DNA of 13,023 nt from NCBI GenBank assembly GCA_019322815.1, contig JAHWIB010000036.1, positions 1 through 13,023 on the forward strand, read 5' to 3'. Position 1 is the stretch's first letter; every line of letters starts with the position of its first letter. Under the pieces are notes generated by a model, which ran no database searches, had not been told where the DNA came from, and saw nothing but the letters and a program-made list of their open reading frames with translations. Positions 5,981 through 12,338 of the stretch are shown here, in pieces. The DNA comes from Candidatus Woesearchaeota archaeon. GTDB taxonomy: Archaea; Nanobdellota; Nanobdellia; Woesearchaeales; WJKL01. A program made the position numbers and the translations under genes.

Positions 5981-8900
5981 TTATCTCACCTTATCAAAAC
6001 TAATATCTAAAGAATAATCTTTGATCTTCTCTTTATATTCAAATGCATGCTTTCTTGCTGCTTTTAATTCAGAGATATCTATTTTATCTGCTCCAACCTT
6101 TTCTTTGATCTTCTTTTCCCAAGGTTTTAACATTTCTTTCAGATCTTTATCAACTTTTACATGCAATTTAATCCTGTCTGATTTTTCAAAATGAGCTTTT
6201 TTCCTTAATGACTGTATCTTTCTCATAACCTCTCTTGCATAGCCTTCTGCTTCTAATTTATCATCAGTTTCTGGATTTAAGTATACATGGCCTCCTTTGA
6301 TTTCAGCTTCGATATAGGGCTTAGGAATCTCTCTTTCAATCAAAAGATGATTCATGGTTATTACTATTTTTTCTCCTTTTAATTTGAATTCATATTTTCC
6401 TTCCTTTGCAATATGCCCTAATATTGTTTCAGGACTTTGTGTGGAAATGTGTGCAATAACTTCTGCTGATTTTTTGTGGAATTCAGGCCCAATCTTAGTA
6501 TAATCTGCTTTTACCCTTTCTTTAAGGCCAGGCAGGCTTGTCATTGCTTTTAGATTCTTGACATTTGTCTGAACCTTAATTATATCTCCTAATTTTTCAA
6601 CAACACGTGCAACAAGACCTCCTGTAACAATAACTTCTTTAAGAGGCCATCTTAATCCTTTCTGGATTTTTTCTCTTCCATATAATATTCCCTGGATAAT
6701 GTTGCTGGCTATTGACATATTTTCTTCTAATTTAGCATCAATCATTTTCTTATCAGCTTTTGACCATTCCCATAAATGAATGCTTTCATGCTTAAGCTTA
6801 AATGCTTCTTTTAAATTAAGATAGATTGCTTCTGTGATAAATGGAGCAATTGGCGCAAACAGCTTTAAGCATTCCATAATAACTATATATAAAGTATAAG
6901 CAACAACTTGTTTTTCTTCTTTAGAGCCTAATGAAGATTTGTCTCTTACTAACTGAACATAGGTTCTTGAAAGCTCTAAGAAAACATCTTCAATAACTAA
7001 AGGGATTTCATTTAATCTATACTCATCAAACAAAAAGCTAGTTTTTTCTATTGCATGATTCAGCTTTGAAAAGATATATTTTTCTTCAACAGAGAACATA
7101 TCCTTCATAACTTCTTCATCAAATTTTTCAGGATTTCCTGTCTCTTTTGCCATTCCTATCAGAAATTTATGCAGATTCCATAGAATCATCAGATTAGCAT
7201 GCTTTATCTTCATGTCATCAAAATTATAATTAAGGTCTTCTCCTGGATTTGCTCCGCCAACTGAATAATATCTTAATGTGTCTGCGCCATATTTTTCAAT
7301 AACTTCATCAGGCAAAATATAATTTCCCAATGATTTTGACATCTTTCTTCCCTGGGCATCATTGATAAAACCATGCATATAGACAGATTTGTAGCTTGGC
7401 TTATGCATGCTGACCATAGAAGCTACAAATAATAGATTAAACCATCCTCTAATCTGGTCTTTGCCTTCTAAAATAAAATCAGCAGGCCATAATTTATTGA
7501 ATAGGTCCTTTTTCTGAGGATAATCCAAGCAGGTCCATGATGTTGTTCCTGCATCAACCCATACATCCAATATATCTGGAACTCTTTTTTTGAATTTTCC
7601 GCATTTACATTTTATTTTTACTTCATCTATCCACGGCTTGTGCAGGTCTTCTGGAATCTTTCCTGCTAATTTTTTCAATTCATCTGTTGAGCCTATAACA
7701 ATAAAGTCTCCGCAGGAATCACATTTCCATATTGGAACAGGACAGCCCCAGAACCTCTGCCTTGTGATTGAATTATCTCTTAGATTATCAAGCCAGGAAT
7801 CAAACTGCCTGTTTCCAGCCCAGTCAGGTATCCATTTTATTTTCTTGTTTATTTCACGCATCTTTTCTTTCAGATCTTCAATCTTAAAGAACCACTGCTT
7901 TGTTGTCCTGAAAACAACAGGGCCTTTGCATCTCCAGCAGTGAGCATATTCGTGCTCAACTTTAGTTGTGGCAATCAAAGCTCCTTTTTTATCCAGGAAT
8001 TCAATGAATTTTTTATCATCCTTTCTTGCAACAAGGCCTTTGAATTTCCCCATTTTTTCTGGAAAAGAACCATCTTCATTCAGATTGTTAAAAGGAGGAA
8101 TATTATTTACATGTCCAACTTCATAATCCTCTGGACCGCAGCCAGGAGCCATATGGACCAAGCCAGAGCCAGATGTAGTATCAACATATTCTTTGCTTAA
8201 TACAACAGTATGAACATTTGGATGATCTTTCTTTAGGTTGTCATATATCTTCTTAAGCTCATCATGCAGTGGATGCTCATATTCTAATCCTAATAAGTCA
8301 GTTCCTTTAAGCTCTTCTATGACTTTGTATTTCTTATCAACAACTCCCTGCACAAAAACACCAACTAATTTAGAGGCAACAATCCAGACTTCATTGTCAA
8401 CCTGAGCTTTTACATAATCTTCTTCTGGATTAACCATAACTCCAAGGTTATATGGAATTGTCCATGGTGTTGTTGTCCATATTACCAGATATTCATTATC
8501 TTTATCTTTAATTTTGAATTTCAGGAAAATTGAATTATCTGTTACATTCTGATATTCTAATTCATGCTTTGCCAATGCAGTTGCGCATTCAGGGCACCAA
8601 TGCATTACTTTTTCTCCTTCATATAATCTATTGTTTATATGCGCCTGCTTGATCAACCACCATTCTCCTTCTATGAATTCATTTTTGAAAGTTACATAAG
8701 GATCATCAAAATTCATCCAGATCCCTAATCTTATCTGGTTGATCTTCATCTTTTCAAGATTATCCTGGCATAATTTCTTGCATGCAGTAACAAATTTAGC
8801 AACTCCATATTTTTCTATATCATCTTTATGCTCTAGCTTTAATTTTGCCTGCACAGCATGAGCAGTAGGAAGTCCGTGAGTGTCATAACCAGGCCTATCC

Positions 8901-9127
8901 CAAACATTAAAGCCGGACATTCTCTTAAATCTTTGAACCATATCTTTCATGCTGTAGTTCCATGCATGTCCTAGATGCAGCTTTCCTGAAGTATATGGAG
9001 GGCCGTCTAGAAAATAGAATGGTTTTCCTTTCTTGCTCTTTTCTTTCTGCTTTTGATATATTTTGTTTTTATCCCAGAATTTCAGTATTTCCGGCTCTAT
9101 CTCCAAAGCATCATAATTTCCTATCAT
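5981..9127 (-). CDS. ileS: Isoleucyl-tRNA synthetase
   Basis: A 1048-residue class Ia synthetase that attaches isoleucine to tRNA-Ile in the cytoplasm. Length and motif order match the archaeal/eukaryotic-type IleRS. The HIGH signature is HLGH at 51-54, in PPYTSGKLHLGH. DRPGYDTHGLP at 77-87 is typical of the Ile/Val group. A CPEC knuckle is at 178-181. The editing domain carries WTTTPWT (217-223) and GSGLVHMAPG (320-329). A second knuckle, CWRC, lies at 397-400 and a third pairs C469/C472 with C507/C509. TRQRFWGCPVPIW (455-467) and DILDVWVDAG (518-527) precede KMSKS at 595-599. The anticodon-binding and C-terminal domains follow. All catalytic signatures are intact. The start ATG at 9127 has a TATA box 27 nt upstream and no Shine-Dalgarno sequence, which suggests a leaderless message. 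The cupin gene follows after one base. Confidence 0.97.
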   Translation of the reverse strand: MIGNYDALEIEPEILKFWDKNKIYQKQKEKSKKGKPFYFLDGPPYTSGKLHLGHAWNYSMKDMVQRFKRMSGFNVWDRPGYDTHGLPTAHAVQAKLKLEHKDDIEKYGVAKFVTACKKLCQDNLEKMKINQIRLGIWMNFDDPYVTFKNEFIEGEWWLIKQAHINNRLYEGEKVMHWCPECATALAKHELEYQNVTDNSIFLKFKIKDKDNEYLVIWTTTPWTIPYNLGVMVNPEEDYVKAQVDNEVWIVASKLVGVFVQGVVDKKYKVIEELKGTDLLGLEYEHPLHDELKKIYDNLKKDHPNVHTVVLSKEYVDTTSGSGLVHMAPGCGPEDYEVGHVNNIPPFNNLNEDGSFPEKMGKFKGLVARKDDKKFIEFLDKKGALIATTKVEHEYAHCWRCKGPVVFRTTKQWFFKIEDLKEKMREINKKIKWIPDWAGNRQFDSWLDNLRDNSITRQRFWGCPVPIWKCDSCGDFIVIGSTDELKKLAGKIPEDLHKPWIDEVKIKCKCGKFKKRVPDILDVWVDAGTTSWTCLDYPQKKDLFNKLWPADFILEGKDQIRGWFNLLFVASMVSMHKPSYKSVYMHGFINDAQGRKMSKSLGNYILPDEVIEKYGADTLRYYSVGGANPGEDLNYNFDDMKIKHANLMILWNLHKFLIGMAKETGNPEKFDEEVMKDMFSVEEKYIFSKLNHAIEKTSFLFDEYRLNEIPLVIEDVFLELSRTYVQLVRDKSSLGSKEEKQVVAYTLYIVIMECLKLFAPIAPFITEAIYLNLKEAFKLKHESIHLWEWSKADKKMIDAKLEENMSIASNIIQGILYGREKIQKGLRWPLKEVIVTGGLVARVVEKLGDIIKVQTNVKNLKAMTSLPGLKERVKADYTKIGPEFHKKSAEVIAHISTQSPETILGHIAKEGKYEFKLKGEKIVITMNHLLIEREIPKPYIEAEIKGGHVYLNPETDDKLEAEGYAREVMRKIQSLRKKAHFEKSDRIKLHVKVDKDLKEMLKPWEKKIKEKVGADKIDISELKAARKHAFEYKEKIKDYSLDISFDKVR
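5986..5991 (-). promoter_or_regulatory. Ribosome-binding site of the cupin gene inside the ileS 3' end
   Basis: Minus strand AGGTGA, six nucleotides before the cupin ATG, complementary to the archaeal 16S tail (which pairs with GGAGGTGAT). It lies within the last codons of ileS. It is one of only two clear Shine-Dalgarno sequences in the window and fits an internal operon gene that cannot use leaderless initiation. Confidence 0.6.
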
Positions 9128-9146
9128 AATATAACAGGAGAAAATT

Positions 9147-9163
9147 GGTGTTTATAAAGATTA
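9147..9163 (-). promoter_or_regulatory. ileS: TATA box of ileS
   Basis: Minus strand TAATCTTTATAAACACC, with its core centred about 27 nt before the ileS ATG. The first bases, TAA, are also the stop codon of the preceding gene (9163-9161), so promoter and coding sequence overlap. I saw no leader structure or T-box-like element in the 33-nt gap. Confidence 0.55.
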
Positions 9164-9505
9164 CTCTAATCTCAATTGAGGGATCTTTCTTCCTATCAAG
9201 TGCTCCAAATATTCAGCTTTATATCCAAGAAATTGATGATTGTTTATAGTACCAGAATCTATTACAGGAAAATTAGGATCATAATCTTGAAATAAGATAA
9301 ATGTTCCCATCAATTTATCTGTTGAAGGATAAGCATTCACATAAGCAACCTTAGAAGGATCTTCTTTTAATCTATAAAAAGCATGAATAGCAGCATCTCT
9401 TTTTATTATTACTGGATCAGCAAGACCTTTTTCTTCATAATGTCTTCCAATTTCTTCTACTATACTTCTAATCCTCAAATGATTATGTTCATCATGTGCA
9501 TCCAT
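9161..9505 (-). CDS. Hypothetical protein, tandem paralogue A (HAFY/DPS/AYP type)
   Basis: A 114-residue soluble protein of no family I can name. It is a diverged copy of its upstream neighbour. An N-terminal helix has RI then EExGxxYEE (residues 11-25), the core HAFY-x-L-xx-DPS-xV-xxV-x-AYP is at 41-60, and the C-terminus has LE-x-L then a Pro-x-Leu-Arg ending (IPQLR, 108-112). Counting by eye, the core region shares 13 of 22 residues with the neighbour. The N-terminus is His- and Asp-rich (MDAHDEHNH). There is no membrane segment and no cysteine, and the layout suggests a small alpha/beta domain. Its own promoter lies 27 nt before the ATG and repeats the neighbour's promoter, so the duplication probably included the regulatory region. 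It precedes ileS by 33 nt but has no evident connection to it. Confidence 0.75.
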   Translation of the reverse strand: MDAHDEHNHLRIRSIVEEIGRHYEEKGLADPVIIKRDAAIHAFYRLKEDPSKVAYVNAYPSTDKLMGTFILFQDYDPNFPVIDSGTINNHQFLGYKAEYLEHLIGRKIPQLRLE

Positions 9506-9520
9506 AGTATAATTTTAAAA

Positions 9521-9536
9521 GAAGTTGTTTAAAAAG
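9521..9536 (-). promoter_or_regulatory. Extended TATA promoter of paralogue A
   Basis: Minus strand CTTTTTAAACAACTTC, with its core centred 27 nt before the ATG at 9505. It is nearly identical to the promoters of the HEXXH gene and of paralogue B, including the AACTTC that follows the TATA box. It begins seven bases after the stop codon of paralogue B. Confidence 0.55.
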
Positions 9537-9543
9537 ATTACTT

Positions 9544-9966
9544 TTATCTCAGCTCAGGCACATTTTTTTCTAATAAAAGTTCTAGAGTTTTTACATCATA
9601 AGGAATTTCTACAACTTTTCCTTCTTCAAACCTTTCAATTACTGCAGCATGCTCATTTCCAGGAGAAGCAGAACTGTTCTCTCTTATCACCATCATCATA
9701 TTATAATTTATTAATCTTGCCATTAAACTCATTTTTCTATCAGAACTCATTTCAGGATATGCCTGAACATGAACAACTCTTGAAGGATCACTAGTCAATA
9801 TATAGAATGCGTGAACATCATGGCCTTGATACATCTCTAACACAGCAACGCTTCTTAGCTCTTCATAGCGATACCCAACTTCAGCTAATACAGCAGTTAT
9901 CCTTGTTCTATTTTCTTCTCTAGCCTTTTCAGCTTCTGAGATTTGTTTAGAAAGTCCTTCTTCCAT
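9544..9966 (-). CDS. Hypothetical protein, tandem paralogue B (HAFY/DPS/AYP type)
   Basis: A 140-residue soluble protein and the longer member of the tandem pair. It has a charged N-terminal helix of about 20 residues that paralogue A lacks. The shared parts follow in the same order: RI then AEVGYRYEE (22-36), the core HAFYILTSDPSRVVHVQAYP (52-71), a helix with several methionines (SLMARLINYNMMMVI, 80-94), a loop, and the ending LELLLEKNVPELR (128-140). It has no cysteine, membrane helix or signal peptide. I know no function. Conserved HAFY, DPS and AYP motifs with variable surroundings suggest a conserved fold whose binding surface has diverged. The ATG at 9966 has a TATA box 26 nt upstream, so this gene is probably transcribed alone as a leaderless message. 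Confidence 0.78.
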   Translation of the reverse strand: MEEGLSKQISEAEKAREENRTRITAVLAEVGYRYEELRSVAVLEMYQGHDVHAFYILTSDPSRVVHVQAYPEMSSDRKMSLMARLINYNMMMVIRENSSASPGNEHAAVIERFEEGKVVEIPYDVKTLELLLEKNVPELR

Positions 9967-9980
9967 ACTATAAAACTAAA

Positions 9981-9998
9981 GGAAGTTATTTATAAAGG
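9981..9998 (-). promoter_or_regulatory. Extended TATA promoter of paralogue B
   Basis: Minus strand CCTTTATAAATAACTTCC, with its core centred about 26 nt before the ATG at 9966. It carries the same AACTTC extension as the promoters of paralogue A and the HEXXH gene. Confidence 0.55.
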
Positions 9999-10018
9999 TT
10001 CTTTATTGTATAAAGTAT

Positions 10019-10339
10019 TTATTTTATCTTTTTATAATAAAGAAGGCATTTGCAGTATCCATCCTGTTTGATCTCATCTTTATGGAAAATGCATGGACAT
10101 ATTATCTTTTTGTCTTCTGCTGGATTTCCAGTCGGTTTTCTGCATGGACAATATCTGTAGCCATATTTTTCAATATTTTTGAACAATCCTTTGATAAGAA
10201 TTCCAAGAATCTTTTTATTCGGCTGAATCACATAGCCAGATGCTCTTGCATATCTTTTTATGCTTTTAAGCATCTGCTTCTCTGCTTTAGACAGACCCTT
10301 TGTTTCAGCTTCTTTTTTTACAAGTTTTTGTTCAGCCAT
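10019..10339 (-). CDS. Ferredoxin-thioredoxin reductase catalytic subunit-like protein
   Basis: A 106-residue Fe-S protein expected to pass electrons from ferredoxin to the disulfide of thioredoxin. All six family cysteines are present: CPC at 64-66, CPC at 81-83 and CKC at 96-98. By analogy with the plant enzyme, C64, C81, C83 and C96 hold the [4Fe-4S] cluster, and C66 with C98 form the redox-active disulfide. YGYRYCPCR and DKKIICPC are typical of archaeal and bacterial members. The N-terminal 25 residues are basic and helical and may be a lineage extension. The ATG (10339) overlaps the thioredoxin gene by 22 nt, so the two are one translational unit. A weak GAGG (10356-10353) lies 13 nt upstream. 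There is no variable (alpha) subunit gene here, as is usual outside oxygenic phototrophs. Confidence 0.92.
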   Translation of the reverse strand: MAEQKLVKKEAETKGLSKAEKQMLKSIKRYARASGYVIQPNKKILGILIKGLFKNIEKYGYRYCPCRKPTGNPAEDKKIICPCIFHKDEIKQDGYCKCLLYYKKIK

Positions 10340-10635
10340 TGTTTTATCATATCCTCTGATTGCAGTCCAACAAATTCATCAGCTACTTCTCCATCTTTAA
10401 ATAATTTTACAGCAGGTATTCCTGTTATCCCATATTTCTGGCTTGCTGCTGGATTATTGTCTGTATTTATCTTTACAAAGACTACTTTTTCTTTGTACTC
10501 TTCTTCTAGTTTTTCCATGATTGGAGCTAACATCTGGCAAGGCCCGCACCAGTCTGCATAGAAATCTACTACAACAGGCATTTCCTTGCTTTTTTCTAAA
10601 ACTTTTTCCTCAAATTCACTTTCATTTATTTCCAT
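10318..10635 (-). CDS. Thioredoxin
   Basis: A 105-residue classical thioredoxin that reduces protein disulfides in the cytoplasm. The active site WCGPC lies at residues 29-33 (catalytic C30 and C33) in VVDFYADWCGPCQML. The cis-proline is P74, in TGIPAVKLFKDG. The conserved Asp of the buried pair is D24. Length and order of elements match the family exactly, with no signal peptide. Its partner reductase, the ferredoxin-thioredoxin reductase-like protein, begins before this gene ends. This makes ferredoxin rather than NADPH the likely electron source for this thioredoxin. The ATG at 10635 lies about 30 nt from a TATA box in the divergent promoter region, and a 10-bp palindrome lies between them. 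No Shine-Dalgarno sequence is present. Confidence 0.96.
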   Translation of the reverse strand: MEINESEFEEKVLEKSKEMPVVVDFYADWCGPCQMLAPIMEKLEEEYKEKVVFVKINTDNNPAASQKYGITGIPAVKLFKDGEVADEFVGLQSEDMIKQWLNKNL

Positions 10636-10650
10636 TTTAAGAAAGATATT

Positions 10651-10660
10651 TCATTAATGA
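10651..10660. promoter_or_regulatory. Palindrome TCATTAATGA in the divergent promoter region
   Basis: A perfect 10-bp palindrome directly next to the thioredoxin TATA box on its downstream side, where archaeal repressors often bind. It could be an operator for thioredoxin. In DNA this AT-rich, a 10-bp palindrome can arise by chance, so confidence is low. Confidence 0.25.
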
Positions 10661-10669
10661 TATTTAAAT
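10661..10669 (-). promoter_or_regulatory. TATA box of the thioredoxin operon
   Basis: Minus strand ATTTAAATA, centred about 30 nt before the thioredoxin ATG at 10635. It lies in the 82-nt region between divergent genes, about 17 nt from the plus-strand TATA box. Confidence 0.45.
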
Positions 10670-10687
10670 TTTGTTAATTCAAAAACT

Positions 10688-10695
10688 ATTTATAA
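10688..10695 (+). promoter_or_regulatory. TATA box of the TIM-barrel-like gene
   Basis: Plus strand ATTTATAA, centred about 26 nt before the ATG at 10718. This spacing favours that ATG over a GTG two codons upstream and predicts a leaderless message. Confidence 0.5.
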
Positions 10696-10717
10696 TCTTT
10701 CCTATTAATCCGTGTTT

Positions 10718-11644
10718 ATGGAATCATTTAATTTTATTGATATTGAAGATAAAAAATATCCTGCTGTAATATTAGGAGGAGATAGGTTTCTTGGCTGGTT
10801 TGGAACAAAAGAAGAATTAAAGGATAAAATAACTACTGAATCTTATATTGTTTCTATTATGAATAAATCATACGAATTGGGTGTTAGAGGATTTGATATG
10901 TCAGTGAAAGCAGAGGTCATCAATTCCTTTAAAACAATAAAAAAGAAATATCCAGAAGTTGTAGGTATAGGCAATCCAAACTGGAGATGCGGTGTTAATC
11001 TTAATTATAAACCTTTGATGAAATTCCCAAATAAAATTGTTTCAACTATGTATCAAGATTATTTTTCTGACAAGATAAAAGGAGATATCTCAAAACTTCC
11101 ATATCCATCAACAAAATGGTTTGCAAAAGTTGATGAAAAACCTTTGACAAAAAAAGAAATTTACTCTATAAATATTGATTTAGATATTTTTCAGGAAAAA
11201 TTAGATGTTCTTAAGGAAGTATGCGATTTTTGTTTAATTGGACCTAATCCTATTGACTGCTTAATAATTATGGATAGATTGGATATAATTGAAAAAATGA
11301 TAAAAAGAGTTAGAGAAAATGATATGATCCCTATTTCTCTTGCACATTTAACTAGTTTATCTATACCTAAATTGAGAAAAATAGATTTTGCACTTTATTG
11401 GACTTGGATAAATAAAGAATTTCAATTTTCAAATGAAAATGATGCTTTCAGAGCAATCCAAGATGCAAAAAAACCTACAACAGCTATGAAAGTTTTTGCA
11501 GGAGGCAGATTAGCTAATGATATTGAGGGTTGTATAAGATATTTAAAAAAAAGAGGAATAAATTCATTTAATTTGGGTATAGAAACAGAACAGCAAGCTC
11601 AGGAAACATTTTCAATTGTTCATAAATCCGATAGTTTTATATAA
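10718..11644 (+). CDS. TIM-barrel-like protein, distantly aldo/keto reductase-like
   Basis: A 308-residue soluble protein. The start PAVILGGDRFLGWFG (15-29) followed by YELGVRGFDMS (52-62) resembles the first strands of aldo/keto reductase-type barrels. The end, FAGGRLANDIEGCIRYLKKRGINSFNLGIETEQQAQET (260-297), resembles their last two strands and the helix after a phosphate-binding loop. The barrel call therefore has support at both ends. The tetrad Tyr that normally follows the Asp is absent (MSVKAEVI replaces the usual TAxxYG), so classical reductase activity is doubtful. The middle part (GIGNPNWRCGVNLN, 83-96; FCLIGPNPIDC, 171-181) is not recognisable. The family may be a barrel enzyme of different chemistry. 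I chose the ATG at 10718 from the TATA spacing. The next gene starts 22 nt after the stop codon and has its own promoter. Confidence 0.72.
   Translation: MESFNFIDIEDKKYPAVILGGDRFLGWFGTKEELKDKITTESYIVSIMNKSYELGVRGFDMSVKAEVINSFKTIKKKYPEVVGIGNPNWRCGVNLNYKPLMKFPNKIVSTMYQDYFSDKIKGDISKLPYPSTKWFAKVDEKPLTKKEIYSINIDLDIFQEKLDVLKEVCDFCLIGPNPIDCLIIMDRLDIIEKMIKRVRENDMIPISLAHLTSLSIPKLRKIDFALYWTWINKEFQFSNENDAFRAIQDAKKPTTAMKVFAGGRLANDIEGCIRYLKKRGINSFNLGIETEQQAQETFSIVHKSDSFI
11635..11644 (+). promoter_or_regulatory. TATA box of the Yip1-like gene, inside the preceding stop codon
   Basis: TTTTATATAA, centred 27 nt before the ATG at 11667. It covers the last two codons and the TAA stop of the TIM-barrel-like gene. 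This spacing identifies the true start of the membrane protein and rejects the in-frame upstream ATG at 11616. Confidence 0.5.
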
Positions 11645-11666
11645 TAAATTTATTTATATATCAATT

Positions 11667-12281
11667 ATGGATATGATTGATAAAATAATAAAAGTATTAA
11701 CAAAACCTTTTGATTTTTTTGAAAGCCTGAAAAAGGAAAAAGGGATTAAAGATGCTTTTGTTTATCTTGTGATATTATCTTTAATAGCAACTGTTTTAGC
11801 AGTAGTTGTCGGATATTTTTTCCAGGGATTTTCTTTGAGTTTAGTTTCAAAGCTACTTGGGATTGATATGCCACAAGAGCAGTTTAGTTTTGGATATTTG
11901 TTTATATGGGCAATAATTAGTTATAGTATAGGACTGGCAGCTAGTTTTTTAGTAGCTGGATTACTGCATGTATGGATCTTGATATTTGGAGGAAAAGCAG
12001 ATTATAATAAAACATATCAGTTGTATATATATACCAGGACTCCTGGATTTGTTTTTGGATGGATACCTGTTCTCAGCAGCTTGATATGGATCTATAACTT
12101 AGTATTATTGATCATCGGCACTGAAAAGGTTCATGAGATTTCTAGATTAAGAGCAGTATTAATGTATGTTATTCCAATTGCAGTATTGATTTTGTTTTAT
12201 ATCCTAATATTTGTTATTGTTATAGCTGTATTAGGAACAAGTTTTTTTAAACAAGGCTTGACACAGGGTATGTTGTCTTAA
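11667..12281 (+). CDS. Yip1-domain-type integral membrane protein
   Basis: A 204-residue membrane protein. The N-terminus has the amphipathic pattern typical of archaeal and bacterial Yip1-domain proteins, an IxKVLTKPFDFFESLKKEKG stretch at about 7-26. It is followed by a long helix (29-52), a hydrophobic pair region (76-107), two helices around 126-151 and a final helix at 163-190. A loop with YNKTYQLYIYTRTPG (113-127) matches the conserved pre-helix segment of the family, in which a helix break precedes a Pro-Gly. The role of archaeal members is unknown; eukaryotic relatives act in vesicle traffic. The start is the ATG at 11667 (MDMIDKI), because a TATA box lies 27 nt upstream. There is no signal peptide. 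A lipoprotein gene follows after 57 nt. Confidence 0.8.
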   Translation: MDMIDKIIKVLTKPFDFFESLKKEKGIKDAFVYLVILSLIATVLAVVVGYFFQGFSLSLVSKLLGIDMPQEQFSFGYLFIWAIISYSIGLAASFLVAGLLHVWILIFGGKADYNKTYQLYIYTRTPGFVFGWIPVLSSLIWIYNLVLLIIGTEKVHEISRLRAVLMYVIPIAVLILFYILIFVIVIAVLGTSFFKQGLTQGMLS

Positions 12282-12294
12282 TTACTACAACTTG

Positions 12295-12304
12295 TTTTTA
12301 TATA
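12295..12304 (+). promoter_or_regulatory. TATA box of the lipoprotein gene
   Basis: TTTTTATATA, centred about 40 nt before the ATG at 12339. The predicted start site is near 12325, giving a short leader of about 14-18 nt that contains the Shine-Dalgarno sequence. This is longer than the spacing at the leaderless genes. Confidence 0.45.
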
Positions 12305-12324
12305 GTTGCTTTTACAATATAATT

Positions 12325-12333
12325 GGTGGTGAT
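12325..12333 (+). promoter_or_regulatory. Strong ribosome-binding site of the lipoprotein gene
   Basis: GGTGGTGAT, eight of nine bases matching the archaeal consensus GGAGGTGAT, five nucleotides before the ATG. It is the strongest Shine-Dalgarno sequence in the window and sets the start codon at 12339. Confidence 0.7.
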
Positions 12334-12338
12334 TAAAT

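Noticed and set aside
5702..6010. Plus-strand frames of 102 and 60 codons opposite the cupin
   Set aside because: The minus-strand cupin has a clear motif, a ribosome-binding site and operon spacing; the antisense frames have none of these.
7590..8200. Two plus-strand open frames of 117 and 86 codons opposite ileS
   Set aside because: They lie fully antisense to a well-conserved synthetase, have no promoter or ribosome-binding site, and their translations (rich in Phe, Ser, Leu) look like the complement of Lys/Glu-rich coding sequence.
10082..10561. A 159-codon plus-strand frame across the thioredoxin and reductase genes
   Set aside because: Both minus-strand genes there are securely identified by their active-site cysteines, and this frame has no recognisable domain or start signal.
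11616..11666. Seventeen-codon N-terminal extension of the Yip1-like protein from the ATG at 11616
   Set aside because: It overlaps the end of the preceding gene, and the TATA box at 11635-11644 would put the transcript start after that ATG; the ATG at 11667 fits both spacing and family N-terminus.
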